From Bacillota bacterium (GTDB taxonomy: Bacteria > Bacillota > UBA4882 > UBA8346): a DNA stretch of 64,000 nucleotides. The notes under the pieces were generated by a model that saw only the letters and a list, made by a program, of their open reading frames with translations, made no database searches and was not told the origin of the DNA. Location: NCBI GenBank assembly GCA_023402395.1, contig JAEYGI010000072.1, positions 62,001-126,000 on the forward strand, written 5' to 3'. This document shows, piece after piece, positions 40,259 through 48,572 of the stretch (its first letter is position 1; each line of letters starts with the position of its first letter). The translations under genes and the position numbers were made by a program.

Positions 40259-41005
40259 GTGATTCAAGGCCGCCGATTTCAGGGAATTTGGGGGATTCTA
40301 ATCTGGCTGGGGCTCGGTTGCGTCCCGGTATGGTCCGGCCTGGGGGACCAAGCGACGATTCGTTGCGAGGATGGCGAGTTTTATCAATTGGAAACCCAGG
40401 TAGTCGCCAATTCACAACCGATTCAGGCCGCGGCCGGTGATAAAATCGTCGTGGACACTAACAAATTGCGGTTGGATTATTATCAGAATGGGGTGCTGGT
40501 CAAATCGTTTGTCGTCGCGATTGGGACCGGCAAGACCCCTTCGCCGGTTGGAGAGTGGAAGGTGATTCATAAGGGCGGCTCCTGGGGGGGCGGATTCGGC
40601 GCCCGCTGGATCGGGATCAATGTCCCCTGGGGAATCTATGGCATTCACGGCACCAATAAACCGGGGTCCATCGGCAGCCGGTCCAGCCACGGCTGTATCC
40701 GGATGTTCAATTCGCAGGTGATCGAACTTTACAAAATGGTCAAAGTGGGTACGCCTGTTTTTATCCTGGGGAATCTGCCCCGGGTAAAAATCCGGTCCGA
40801 ACTTCACCTGAAAAACACCGGCCGGGATGTGCTGAGAGTACAATTTGCCATGCGCCAGGCCGGGTTTGATCCGGGCTTCGCCGACGCCCGGTATGGGGAA
40901 ACGATGGAGCGGGCGGTCAAACGGATGCAATTTCATTACGGACTGGCACCGACAGGGGTATTGACCCAGGTGGAACAATTCCTGCTTGGCCTGGAAGCGT
41001 GGTAA
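40259..41005 (+). CDS. L,D-transpeptidase (YkuD) with C-terminal peptidoglycan-binding domain
   Basis: The protein has 248 residues. A signal/anchor segment (10-28) is followed by a YkuD domain (about 60-190) with His130 (IHGT) and the catalytic SSHGCIRM motif (Cys146, Arg148). A putative peptidoglycan-binding-1 helical domain is at the C-terminus (about 195-248; VQFAMRQAGFDPGFADARYG). It forms 3-3 crosslinks or attaches proteins to peptidoglycan outside the membrane. GTG 40259, the last of three adjacent GTGs, has GAAGGGGGAG just upstream. Confidence 0.9.
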   Translation: MIQGRRFQGIWGILIWLGLGCVPVWSGLGDQATIRCEDGEFYQLETQVVANSQPIQAAAGDKIVVDTNKLRLDYYQNGVLVKSFVVAIGTGKTPSPVGEWKVIHKGGSWGGGFGARWIGINVPWGIYGIHGTNKPGSIGSRSSHGCIRMFNSQVIELYKMVKVGTPVFILGNLPRVKIRSELHLKNTGRDVLRVQFAMRQAGFDPGFADARYGETMERAVKRMQFHYGLAPTGVLTQVEQFLLGLEAW

Positions 41006-41017
41006 GGGGGGCCGTTG

Positions 41018-42286
41018 ATGATAACCATCCGTCGCGGGCAGCTGGTGGCGATCTGGATTCTAATCCTGTTTCTGGCGGGCGTGGGAGTGGGCCGCTGGTG
41101 GAACCGGAGTTACGTCAAAATCGGCGAGCGCAAGATTACCGTAAACGTTAGGGCCCGGATCGATCCGAAACGGCAATATATCTTGCGGGTGTGGGACACT
41201 GCCTGGCCGGGAATGCCTGACTACCGGGAATATTTGGAGAAGGCGTTCGCAGCTTTTCAAAACGAACATCCCAACATCCGGATGGAACTGACCTTGCTGG
41301 ATCCGGAAGAAAGCGAACGCCGCCTCAAAAACGGGCTCCGCTCCGGTGATCTTCCCGATATCTACGGCTCGGCGTATTGGATACCCGCCTTTGATTATGG
41401 CCGTCAGATTCCGGCAGGTCCTTTTTTAAGCGAAGCGGAAGCGGCCGCCTATCTCCCGACAGTGGCTGAACTGGGAAAAGTAGCCGGAGTGCAATGTGCT
41501 TTACCGCGCTGGGTCGCGCCGCTGGTCTGGATCGGCAACCGGAAACTGCTGGAGTCCGCGGATGTCGCCGTGACCGATCTGCAAACGAATGGCTGGACTT
41601 GGGCCGATGTAGCCGGGATCTATGGAAAGTCGCCGGGACGGTATGGATTTGCCGCGCTTTACGCCGAGTCGGCGTACCCGATCCGGATGGTCGGTCCCAA
41701 TGTCGTAGCGGCCGAAACAATCAGCGGATTGGATGGCTTGATTAGCGCCCGAGCGGTACGGCGGGATTATACGACTCGGGGCGTAAGGGGTTTTTGGAAC
41801 GGCGAAGCTCCGCTGTTGGCCGGCGCCAGGCTTTGGAGCTTGTCCCGGTTACGGGAAAAGTCGAGTCATCCGGCCGGAATTGACCCGGTGTTGCTGCCCT
41901 GCCCGGCTGTGAAAAGCCGTGATCGGGCTTGGCCGGCGGAAGCCGGAGTGTTTGTCATTTACCGGAACCGCCGGACTCAAGGAGACGATCAACTGGCGGC
42001 AGCGGCTCGTTTGGCTTATTATCTAAGCACCTATCGCGAGATCGGGCCATGGCGGGAACTGATGGTTTGTCCGGCCGCGGCCGAACCATTCCGGCGGTGG
42101 CGGAGGGAGCTTGAATCGGGGGGGCTTGAGTTGACTCCTTTGGCAGGTTGGATAGAGCGGGGGCGATTGGTCAATTATGACCGGCCGCGACGGGAGAACC
42201 TCCGGATGCGGCTATGCCATGAATATTTGACCGGGAAACGTCCCAAAGCGGAAATCCAGGCGGAAATGATCCGGCCGAAACCATAA
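41018..42286 (+). CDS. Membrane-anchored extracellular solute-binding protein (family 1-like), orphan
   Basis: The protein has 422 residues. An N-terminal membrane anchor (residues 9-27) has no lipobox. A family-1 solute-binding fold follows (LEKAFAAFQNEHPNIRMELTLLDPEE; LRSGDLPDIYGSAYW). There is no adjacent permease or ATPase, so it may be a receptor or a partner of a distant sugar transporter. ATG 41018 has AAGGGGGG 6 bases upstream. It lies 12 bases after the L,D-transpeptidase gene, so the two may be co-expressed at the envelope. Confidence 0.75.
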   Translation: MITIRRGQLVAIWILILFLAGVGVGRWWNRSYVKIGERKITVNVRARIDPKRQYILRVWDTAWPGMPDYREYLEKAFAAFQNEHPNIRMELTLLDPEESERRLKNGLRSGDLPDIYGSAYWIPAFDYGRQIPAGPFLSEAEAAAYLPTVAELGKVAGVQCALPRWVAPLVWIGNRKLLESADVAVTDLQTNGWTWADVAGIYGKSPGRYGFAALYAESAYPIRMVGPNVVAAETISGLDGLISARAVRRDYTTRGVRGFWNGEAPLLAGARLWSLSRLREKSSHPAGIDPVLLPCPAVKSRDRAWPAEAGVFVIYRNRRTQGDDQLAAAARLAYYLSTYREIGPWRELMVCPAAAEPFRRWRRELESGGLELTPLAGWIERGRLVNYDRPRRENLRMRLCHEYLTGKRPKAEIQAEMIRPKP

Positions 42287-42287
42287 A

Positions 42288-42316
42288 GCCACCGGCGCAC
42301 GCCCGGTGGTTTTTTA
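42288..42316 (+). terminator. Terminator after the solute-binding protein gene
   Basis: CCACCGG and CCGGTGG form a 7-bp stem with a CGCACGC loop, followed by six T. Confidence 0.88.
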
Positions 42317-42429
42317 ATGCTTGAAGGTATTTCCGGTAGGTTTCGAAATCCGATCCCGCCAAGCAGGAAGATGATTCAAACTGTCGAAATATATTACCGA
42401 TTCAAATAATATTTTCCCAGGGGGCCGGT

Positions 42430-43365
42430 ATGGAAGGGGAGAAAATTCTGATCATCGATTCGGATGCCCGGATCGTCGAGCTGGCGGTAATTAAGCTTTC
42501 CAACGCCGGTTACTGGGTGATGACCGCTGCCGACGGCGAAGAGGGATATCGGAAGTTGCTCAATTCCCCGCCGGACCTGCTCTTGATCAACCCGGTGCTG
42601 CCACAGGGTATTAACGGATATGAGATGCTCGGGGAGATCCGGAACAACCCGGCCTTCCGGCGGATGGCCTTGATTCTGCTGGCGGACCGGAAGTTTGATG
42701 AGGAACAGTTCAAAGCCCTCGGGCTAAAAGTGGATGATATCCTAGTTAAGCCGTTCACCCCCAAAACGCTGCTCGGCCGGGTCAATACCCAAATCGTCAA
42801 ATCACGGTTAGTGCGGGTACTGAATCCCTTGACCGTCCTGCCCGGCAAAATCCACCTGGAGGAAGCCCTGAAAAATTTGGTCAGCGAAGGCGGCCGGTTC
42901 GATCTGGTCTTTATCGATCTAAAGGGTTTTACGATGTACAATAAATTTTACGGATTCGAACAGGGGAATCAGGTGATTCGGTTTCTCGCCAACCTGTTGC
43001 AGGAAGAGACCGGCGATTGCCGGCCGGTCGCTCCCGAACTGTATCATCTGGGCGGCGACAATTTTTGCGTTTTGTTGAATCCGGGAAGCGCCGAGGAGCT
43101 TTGTCAAAAGCTGATGGACCGTTTCGATCGGGAGATCGGCGGATTTTATCTAGAAGAAGACCGGAGCCGGGGCGGGTTGGTCGTGACTAACCGTCGCGGT
43201 TTCGTGGAACAGTGGCCGGTGATGACCTTGACCATGGGCATTGTCAGCAATCAGCAACGAGTTGTCAACGATTGGCTGGAAGCCGAGCTAATCGGGAAAG
43301 AACTGTTGAATTACGCCAAATCCCTGCCCGGAAGCGGATTCGTCAGAGATCGGCGCCGCTCATAA
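42430..43365 (+). CDS. Degenerate receiver domain fused to a degenerate GGDEF domain
   Basis: The protein has 311 residues. The N-terminal 118 residues form a receiver fold with the acidic pair Asp10/Asp12 and the switch Lys107 (VKPF), but the phospho-acceptor Asp is replaced by Asn54 (LLLINPVLP). The C-terminal part follows GGDEF-domain order (DLVFIDLKGFTMYNKFYGFEQGN) but has GGDNF at 208-212 in place of GG(D/E)EF, so diguanylate cyclase activity is doubtful. It is probably a phosphorylation-independent c-di-GMP or GTP-binding regulator. GGGGG precedes the ATG. A c-di-GMP riboswitch lies at 48.3 kb. Confidence 0.85.
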   Translation: MEGEKILIIDSDARIVELAVIKLSNAGYWVMTAADGEEGYRKLLNSPPDLLLINPVLPQGINGYEMLGEIRNNPAFRRMALILLADRKFDEEQFKALGLKVDDILVKPFTPKTLLGRVNTQIVKSRLVRVLNPLTVLPGKIHLEEALKNLVSEGGRFDLVFIDLKGFTMYNKFYGFEQGNQVIRFLANLLQEETGDCRPVAPELYHLGGDNFCVLLNPGSAEELCQKLMDRFDREIGGFYLEEDRSRGGLVVTNRRGFVEQWPVMTLTMGIVSNQQRVVNDWLEAELIGKELLNYAKSLPGSGFVRDRRRS

Positions 43366-43519
43366 CCGGGCTTCGGAAGGACAAACTAATCAAAGCTTGA
43401 GTCTTAAATCGTAACCATATCGATCAATGATCTTAATATGGAAATTATAAAATATCTCTTGCGATTAACCTTTCTTTCAAGTAGGATGACTTTAATTCCG
43501 GCCTAACGTTTAATGGAAG

Positions 43520-44398
43520 GTGTTCACCACGATTAAAACAATTTCTGCCCGTGAAATCCGAGAATTGCTGGCCCAACGGAATTTTGCTCCCCGCAAAAGC
43601 CTGGGCCAGAATTTTTTGCTCGACCGCAATATTTTAGAAAAAATCGCCAAAGCGGCCGAATTGGATCCCAGGGACCGAGTCCTGGAGATTGGGCCCGGTT
43701 TGGGTGCGCTCACCGATTGGCTGCTGGAGGGGGCTGGCCGGGTCGTGGCCGTCGAATATGACCGGGGATTGCACTCGATTCTGGAAGAGCGGCTGGCCGG
43801 CAACGAAAAGTTGCGGTTGTTCCGCGCTGATTTCATGGACGTCGATCTTGCGGGCTTGACGGAAGGGCCGGCGGCAGGCGCTCCTTGGAAGGTCGTGGCC
43901 AATCTGCCGTATTATATCACCACGCCGGCCCTTTTTAAACTGGTCGAGTCCGGGATCCCCTGGAAGCTCATGGTCTTTCTGGTTCAGAAAGAAGTGGCCG
44001 ACCGGATGGTCGCGCCGCCGGGCGGCAAGGAATACGGGAGTTTGTCGGTGATGTTGAATTTTTACGGCCGGGTCGAAAAAGTGGCGGCCGTACCCAAGAC
44101 TGTGTTTTACCCCGCGCCCCAGGTTGATTCGGCTATCGTCCGAATCAGGCCGGAATGGACCGAGGAAACCCGGGCGCTCTATCCGTTGCTGCACCGGGTG
44201 GTGCAGGCCATCTTCGGCCAGCGGCGTAAAACCGTGTGGAACGCCTTAACCGGCGGCGGCATCGGCGAAAAAGAAACCATTGGCACCATTCTTGACCGGC
44301 TGGGTATCGACCCGGGACGCCGCGGCGAGACGCTCACCGGAACCGAATTCGGGGCGTTGGCCCGGGCAGTTCGAGATCTGAACGCTGGCAGGTGTTGA
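43520..44398 (+). CDS. rsmA: 16S rRNA dimethyladenosine transferase
   Basis: The protein has about 292 residues. KSLGQNFLLD, the SAM-binding LEIGPGLGALT and the catalytic NLPYYI are diagnostic of KsgA/RsmA. It dimethylates A1518 and A1519 of 16S rRNA. The GTG at 43520 is immediately preceded by GGAAGG, which is too close for normal initiation. An unusual ATT at 43532 would have ideal spacing, so the true start is uncertain by four codons. ykuK and veg follow, as in other Bacillota. Confidence 0.95.
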   Translation: MFTTIKTISAREIRELLAQRNFAPRKSLGQNFLLDRNILEKIAKAAELDPRDRVLEIGPGLGALTDWLLEGAGRVVAVEYDRGLHSILEERLAGNEKLRLFRADFMDVDLAGLTEGPAAGAPWKVVANLPYYITTPALFKLVESGIPWKLMVFLVQKEVADRMVAPPGGKEYGSLSVMLNFYGRVEKVAAVPKTVFYPAPQVDSAIVRIRPEWTEETRALYPLLHRVVQAIFGQRRKTVWNALTGGGIGEKETIGTILDRLGIDPGRRGETLTGTEFGALARAVRDLNAGRC

Positions 44399-44401
44399 TC
44401 T

Positions 44402-44872
44402 ATGCATTTTATCAGTCCGACCAAGGGAAGATTAAGTTTTGAACAGGTCTTCCGGGATATCGTGCAGTACATCCGGTTGGATGCGGATTCCAAGTACAAA
44501 CTAATTGTGGGGACCGACTCCCAGCTCCGGGAGGAGGTATGCTATGTGACGGCCATTGTAATCCTGCGCGAAGGCAAGGGGGGTCGCTTTTTTTATAACA
44601 AGGAGCGGGAAAAAACCAAGCTTACGCTGAAGCAGCGGATCTTTTACGAGACATCCAAGAGTCTCAGCGTCGCGGCTCGGCTCGCCGAACGGCTGGCCGA
44701 GAGCGGTTTGACCGATTTGGATATCGAGATTCATCTTGACGTGGGCGAACAGGGCCGGACCAAGGAGATCATCCGGGAGGTGGTGGGTATGGTCACCGGC
44801 AGCGGATTTGATGCGATTATCAAGCCTGATTCCTATGGAGCCTCCAAAGTGGCTGATAAATACACCAAATAA
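44402..44872 (+). CDS. YkuK-family RNase H-like protein (DUF458)
   Basis: The protein has 156 residues. LIVGTDSQLRE and the later IEIHLDVGEQGRTKEII and AIIKPDSYGASKVADKYTK place the Asp/Glu residues of an RNase H-like fold. The YkuK/DUF458 family has no proven substrate. It begins 3 bases after the ksgA stop and is probably co-translated. Confidence 0.9.
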   Translation: MHFISPTKGRLSFEQVFRDIVQYIRLDADSKYKLIVGTDSQLREEVCYVTAIVILREGKGGRFFYNKEREKTKLTLKQRIFYETSKSLSVAARLAERLAESGLTDLDIEIHLDVGEQGRTKEIIREVVGMVTGSGFDAIIKPDSYGASKVADKYTK

Positions 44873-44896
44873 CCTCTAGGAAATCTCTGAAAATGG

Positions 44897-44961
44897 TTGA
44901 CAAACCTCACGTTATAAAGTATAATAATTGGCTTGACAAATTTGGACAGGCGTGATATACT
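44897..44961 (+). promoter_or_regulatory. Two tandem consensus promoters upstream of veg
   Basis: P1 is TTGACA (44897-44902), 17 bases, TATAAT (44920-44925). P2 is TTGACA (44933-44938), 17 bases, TATACT (44956-44961). Both are near-consensus, in keeping with the very strong veg promoter known in Bacillus subtilis. Confidence 0.92.
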
Positions 44962-44992
44962 GAGTGAGGATAAATGAAGGAAGGTGAACCAT

Positions 44993-45250
44993 TTGGAGGA
45001 GGTCGGGGTTCTCGATCGAATCAGAGAAGATCTCGGGGGGTTCGTGGGAAAGGCGATTCGGATCAAGGCCAATCGGGGCCGTAAAAAGATCTTTGAAGTC
45101 GAAGGCGTTCTCGAACAGACTTATCCCAAGGTTTTTGTGGTTCGTTTCAAAGAGCGACAGATTGAGCGGAGGGTGTCTTACAGTTACGCCGATCTGCTCA
45201 CCCAAGCCGTGGAGCTTTCGGTAGGCAACAACCGCATCGGAAACATTTAG
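44993..45250 (+). CDS. veg: Veg family protein
   Basis: The protein has 85 residues. KAIRIKANRGRKKIFEVEGVLEQTYPKVFVV and VSYSYADLLTQAVELS match Veg, a small protein that in Bacillus affects biofilm matrix genes and spore outgrowth. TTG 44993 is chosen because GGAAGGTG lies 6-7 bases upstream; GTG 44984 in the longer frame overlaps that ribosome binding site. Tandem strong promoters precede it and a terminator follows. Confidence 0.92.
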   Translation: MEEVGVLDRIREDLGGFVGKAIRIKANRGRKKIFEVEGVLEQTYPKVFVVRFKERQIERRVSYSYADLLTQAVELSVGNNRIGNI

Positions 45251-45277
45251 CCCAAACAGGATTCAGTAGACACTTCC

Positions 45278-45308
45278 AAGCCCGTCCCCGGACGGGCTGT
45301 TTTCTTTC
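45278..45308 (+). terminator. Terminator after veg
   Basis: AGCCCGTCC and GGACGGGCT form a perfect 9-bp stem with a two-base loop, followed by GTTTTCTTT. It lies at the end of the converging splB remnant. Confidence 0.88.
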
Positions 45309-45858
45309 AAGTAAAGTATTCGATCCGGGCTTCCGGGAAGAACCAAGCCAGTAGCCCTTGAATATTTTCTTTTAATTTGGCGTATTCTGTCTCCGGATAT
45401 ACGTATTTGACCAAGCCATACTTTCCGAATTTACGGCGCCGGGCCGACTCGTCGAGATCGAGGGCCGTATTGGGGAACCGCTCCAGGATGACCTTTTTGG
45501 CGCTGGCGGTAAAACGGTGCTTGATCAGTTCAAAGCGGAGATCAGGGGGAACCGGGTCCAGCCGTTTGGCCAGGCCGCGAAACAGATCGGCATGGTATCC
45601 ATCGAAAACTCGAAATCGGCCGAAGGCTTGCAAGTATCCAGCCGGAGATCGCGTTTGACCCCGACGAGCAGGGTCCGCTTGCTTTCCAAATAACTTTGCT
45701 GCGGATTGTCGCCGGGAATACCGGTGACCCGGTTGTGGGACCCAATGATCCGGGATGGAACGCCGGAGGCGTCCATTTTGGCCAGGATCTCCTTTTCCAG
45801 CGGGTAATTCAAAGCGTTTTCCTCGAAAAAGACCCGCTTCGGGCTCGAACAATTTCAT
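45307..45858 (-). pseudogene. splB: Spore photoproduct lyase remnant, frameshifted and internally deleted
   Basis: Both ends of spore photoproduct lyase are present. The N-terminal part has TSHNRVTGIPG-like GSHNRVTGIPGDNPQQSY, then KRTLLVGVKRDL and DTCKPSADFEF. The C-terminal part has FELIKHRFTASAKKVILE, KFGKYGLVKYVYP and FPEARIEYFT. Roughly 150-170 codons between them are missing, including the radical-SAM cluster cysteines that follow CKPSA in intact enzymes. The junction is near 45610. The N-terminal MKLFEP is also out of frame with what follows because of one extra base in a C run near 45840. The gene cannot make an active lyase. It shows a spore-forming ancestry. Confidence 0.88.
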
Positions 45859-46030
45859 GGCCGGCCTTTGTCTCCTTCCGTTCATAGGGTTTCCCGGCGG
45901 ATCAAAGATTATTTGCGGGGTGTGCGGGGTTTTCCGGCAGATCCAAAATTTACTGAAAATCGTCTACGAATGTATCAGCAACCACTATCCAAGAACCAAG
46001 AACAATATCGCCAAATACGGAGGAATAGCG

Positions 46031-46939
46031 ATGAATAACTGGCGCGAGAAAGCCCGGCAGGAATTGGCCGGGATTCGGATGACTCCCGATTATCCCATGT
46101 CCGAACTGACCACTTTTAAGATCGGCGGACCGCTTGATCTGCTGATAGAACCGTCCGACATCACCCAATTGGAGCGGGCGATCGCCTTTTGTAGCCACGA
46201 GAACGTGCCTTGGATAGTGGTGGGGCTTGGTTCCAACCTATTGGTCCGGGATAAAGGGGTTCGCGGCGCCGGAATCCGGCTGATCGGAGAGTTTTTGCAA
46301 TGGCAAAGCGACGGGACCCGGGTGAGCGCCGGAGCCGGAGTCAGCTTGGCCGATCTGGCCCGGGGAACCGCTGAGCTCGGCTTGGCCGGGCTGGAGTTCG
46401 CCTGTGGCATCCCGGGCTCAGTGGGCGGCGCGGTCTTTATGAATGCCAGTGCTTATGACGGCGAGATCTCCCAGGTATTGACCGCGGCCGAAGCATACCG
46501 GCCTGGGTTGGGGCTGGCGCGGTTTACCGCCGCCGAATTGAAGCTGGGGTACAGGTTTAGCCGGTTTCATGAGGAATCGGCAGTGATCAGCCAGGCCGAA
46601 TTCGCCTTGCGTCCGGCGGACCGGGGTAGCATCGCCGCCCGGATCACTGACCTCACTTGCCAGCGCCAGGCCAAGCAGCCGCTAGAGCTGCCTAGCGCCG
46701 GCAGTACCTTTCGCCGGCCGGCCGGTCACTATGTAGGGCCGCTGATCGAAAAGGCGGGCCTAAAAGGATACGCCATCGGGGGCGCCCAAGTCTCGCTGAA
46801 ACATGCCGGTTTTATTGTCAATACGGGAAACGCTAGCGCCGCCGATGTCCTCGGCCTGATCGACCATATCCAGCGGGTGATCCGGGATAATGACGGTGTC
46901 GACCTGATCCTTGAGGTCCGGGTTATCGGCGAGGAATAG
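46031..46939 (+). CDS. murB: UDP-N-acetylenolpyruvoylglucosamine reductase
   Basis: The protein has 302 residues (type II MurB, as in Gram-positives). TTFKIGGPLDLLIEP, LGLAGLEFACGIPGSVGGAVFMNASAYDGE, PSAGSTFRRP and the C-terminal VIRDNDGVDLILEVRVIG cover the FAD and substrate sites. It reduces enolpyruvyl-UDP-GlcNAc to UDP-MurNAc in the cytoplasm. GGAGGA ends 6 bases before ATG 46031; the longer frame upstream has no ribosome binding site. Confidence 0.96.
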   Translation: MNNWREKARQELAGIRMTPDYPMSELTTFKIGGPLDLLIEPSDITQLERAIAFCSHENVPWIVVGLGSNLLVRDKGVRGAGIRLIGEFLQWQSDGTRVSAGAGVSLADLARGTAELGLAGLEFACGIPGSVGGAVFMNASAYDGEISQVLTAAEAYRPGLGLARFTAAELKLGYRFSRFHEESAVISQAEFALRPADRGSIAARITDLTCQRQAKQPLELPSAGSTFRRPAGHYVGPLIEKAGLKGYAIGGAQVSLKHAGFIVNTGNASAADVLGLIDHIQRVIRDNDGVDLILEVRVIGEE

Positions 46940-47071
46940 TTTCCAGAGCTCATTTTCCCGGATCCTCGCAGGATCTACCGCGATCGATGTCGAAATCATA
47001 TCGCGTCCAAGCCAAACCCCGGCCAAGGCAAAGTGCGCCGGCCGTGGCGAAGAACGGATTGGCCGCGCTTG

Positions 47072-47091
47072 AGCGTTCCGTGCGGAACGCT
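47072..47091. repeat. Perfect 9-bp hairpin in the leader of the TolB-like gene
   Basis: AGCGTTCCG and CGGAACGCT form the stem with a TG loop. A wider pair, GATGTCGA near 46985 and TCGACATC near 47100, flanks it with one mismatch inside ATCA/TGAT. No T run follows, so a regulatory or RNA-stability role is more likely than termination. Confidence 0.6.
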
Positions 47092-47127
47092 TGTGATCTC
47101 GACATCTAAGCCTAAGGAAGGATCCCC

Positions 47128-48171
47128 ATGAGACGATCGATTTACGCGACGGTTTTCCTGCTCATTCTGGCCATCTCCGGCTGGGCGCTGGCCGATGGCG
47201 TCGCTTCCCCGGAACCGCCGGCCCTGGCCCCCAATCTGGCCGGGTCCGAGACCCGTTTGCTCCCGGCCAATGTCGATATCTGGTCCTGTGATTGGTCGCC
47301 CAGCGGCAAGACCCTTATTTTCGCCGCCAAGATGCAGGGCGAGGATAACGGCAAGATGCGGATCTGGTATTGGAACCAGGAACCGATCGGCGATCCGGCG
47401 CCGTTGACCAATACCGAACAGTTGATTGATTTTACGCCGCGCTGGGCTCCGGACGGAACTCGCATCGCGCTGGTCCGGCGGAGCCTGGGCAAGCCGAGCG
47501 GGCCGACGGTCACCTCGGCGGTCTGGCTGAAAGAGTTTCCCGGCGGAGCCGGCAGACAACTGACCAACGGACCGGAAGACCGTGATCCGTTCTGGTCGCC
47601 CGACGGGACGCAACTGGTCTTCAGCCGGGCCCAGGGTCCATACCGGGCTCAATTGTGCATTATCAACGTGGCTGACGGATCGGTCGTCTCCCTGGCGGGC
47701 GGCGAGGGCGACCTCCTGAATTCGCCGTGGTGGGGGATTGACGGCAAGATTTACTTTACCCGGCTGCGGCCTTTCGCCAAAACGGTCGCCGTGGCCAACC
47801 AGAACTATTCGGTGATGGAGTTCGGCAAAGGCGGGATCTGGTCGTGGAATCCGGCGGACAACGCGGTTCAGCCGGTGGTGGTCGACGAATACGACAACCG
47901 GGTTCCGGCCGTATCCTCCAACGGACAATGGCTGGCCTATATCTCAAACCGGGTTCAGAGCAAGGACAAGGAAGGCAACGGCAAGTTCGACCGGGGCAGC
48001 CTGTACCTGAAGAACCTGGCGACCGGAAGCACTTATTATCTCACCAACAAGGTGGCCCTCGTCGGCGGATCGCTGGCCTGGAGCCCCGATGGCCGGAAAC
48101 TGGCGTTTTTCACCTATCGGAGCATCCGCCCGGCGGTCTGGGTAATCACGTTGCCCGAGACAAAAAAGTAA
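47128..48171 (+). CDS. Secreted TolB-like beta-propeller protein
   Basis: The protein has 347 residues. A signal peptide (1-23, ending WALA) is followed by five or so PD40-type repeats (CDWSPSGKTLIFAA, PRWAPDGTRIALVRR, PFWSPDGTQLVFSRA, PAVSSNGQWLAYISN, LAWSPDGRKLAFFTY). The family resembles TolB propellers, which bind partner proteins in the periplasm. Other Tol-Pal genes are not near. AAGGAAGG precedes the ATG. The partner is unknown. Confidence 0.85.
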   Translation: MRRSIYATVFLLILAISGWALADGVASPEPPALAPNLAGSETRLLPANVDIWSCDWSPSGKTLIFAAKMQGEDNGKMRIWYWNQEPIGDPAPLTNTEQLIDFTPRWAPDGTRIALVRRSLGKPSGPTVTSAVWLKEFPGGAGRQLTNGPEDRDPFWSPDGTQLVFSRAQGPYRAQLCIINVADGSVVSLAGGEGDLLNSPWWGIDGKIYFTRLRPFAKTVAVANQNYSVMEFGKGGIWSWNPADNAVQPVVVDEYDNRVPAVSSNGQWLAYISNRVQSKDKEGNGKFDRGSLYLKNLATGSTYYLTNKVALVGGSLAWSPDGRKLAFFTYRSIRPAVWVITLPETKK

Positions 48172-48198
48172 ATTCCGCTAAAATATTGCGGGTGGCTC

Positions 48199-48227
48199 TT
48201 GCCGCCGCCCGCCAGCGGTAGTATAAT
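48199..48227 (+). promoter_or_regulatory. Promoter of the c-di-GMP riboswitch transcript
   Basis: TTGCCG (48199-48204) and TATAAT (48222-48227) are separated by 17 bases, 25 bases before the aptamer. Confidence 0.8.
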
Positions 48228-48251
48228 TAAAACAGTTACAACCATCCGATA

Positions 48252-48329
48252 AACGGCAAATCCGGTGAAAGCCGGAGACGCAAAGCCACGGGTCTAAAGC
48301 GCAAGCCATGACAGCCGGGTCGCCGAATT
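48252..48329 (+). promoter_or_regulatory. Cyclic-di-GMP class I (GEMM) riboswitch
   Basis: The aptamer has the class core: GGCAAATCCGG, GAAAGCCGG, GACGCAAAGCCACGGGTCTA, then a variable arm and GCCATGACAGCCGGGTCGCC. A G precedes CAAA at the ligand position, as in c-di-GMP-binding members. An intrinsic terminator follows at 48385-48412, before a FadR-type regulator gene. Whether ligand turns the gene on or off was not worked out. Confidence 0.92.
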
Positions 48330-48384
48330 TGAGTTGTTTTTTGTTTGTTTGACACATTTGACATTCTAACCTCCTTCAATGATA

Positions 48385-48412
48385 TCTCCCTCTCTCAGGG
48401 AGACTTTTTTTT
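48385..48412 (+). terminator. Terminator (expression platform) of the c-di-GMP riboswitch
   Basis: TCTCCCT and AGGGAGA form a 7-bp stem with a CTCTC loop, followed by C and eight T. It lies 160 bases before the regulator start codon. Confidence 0.85.
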
Positions 48413-48572
48413 GGCCGTCATCCGACGCGGCCGGGTCCTCGGGATCGTGGATCAAAGTTCCGAGGAGGAAAATAGCAGATCTTGGCGAAACTATCAAATG
48501 GTTCGGGATCGATTCCTACCGCGGCGGGCAGCCGCGTTCGAAACCGAGACTATCATAAACCGGGGTGGTCCC

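Noticed and set aside
46996..47928. 310-codon minus-strand frame opposite the TolB-like gene
   Set aside because: It is Arg/Gly/Gln-rich, without recognisable motifs, and fully opposite a clear propeller gene.
48345..48572. 76-codon N-terminal extension of the FadR-type regulator
   Set aside because: It would translate through the riboswitch terminator. The family starts near 48573, where a ribosome binding site is present.
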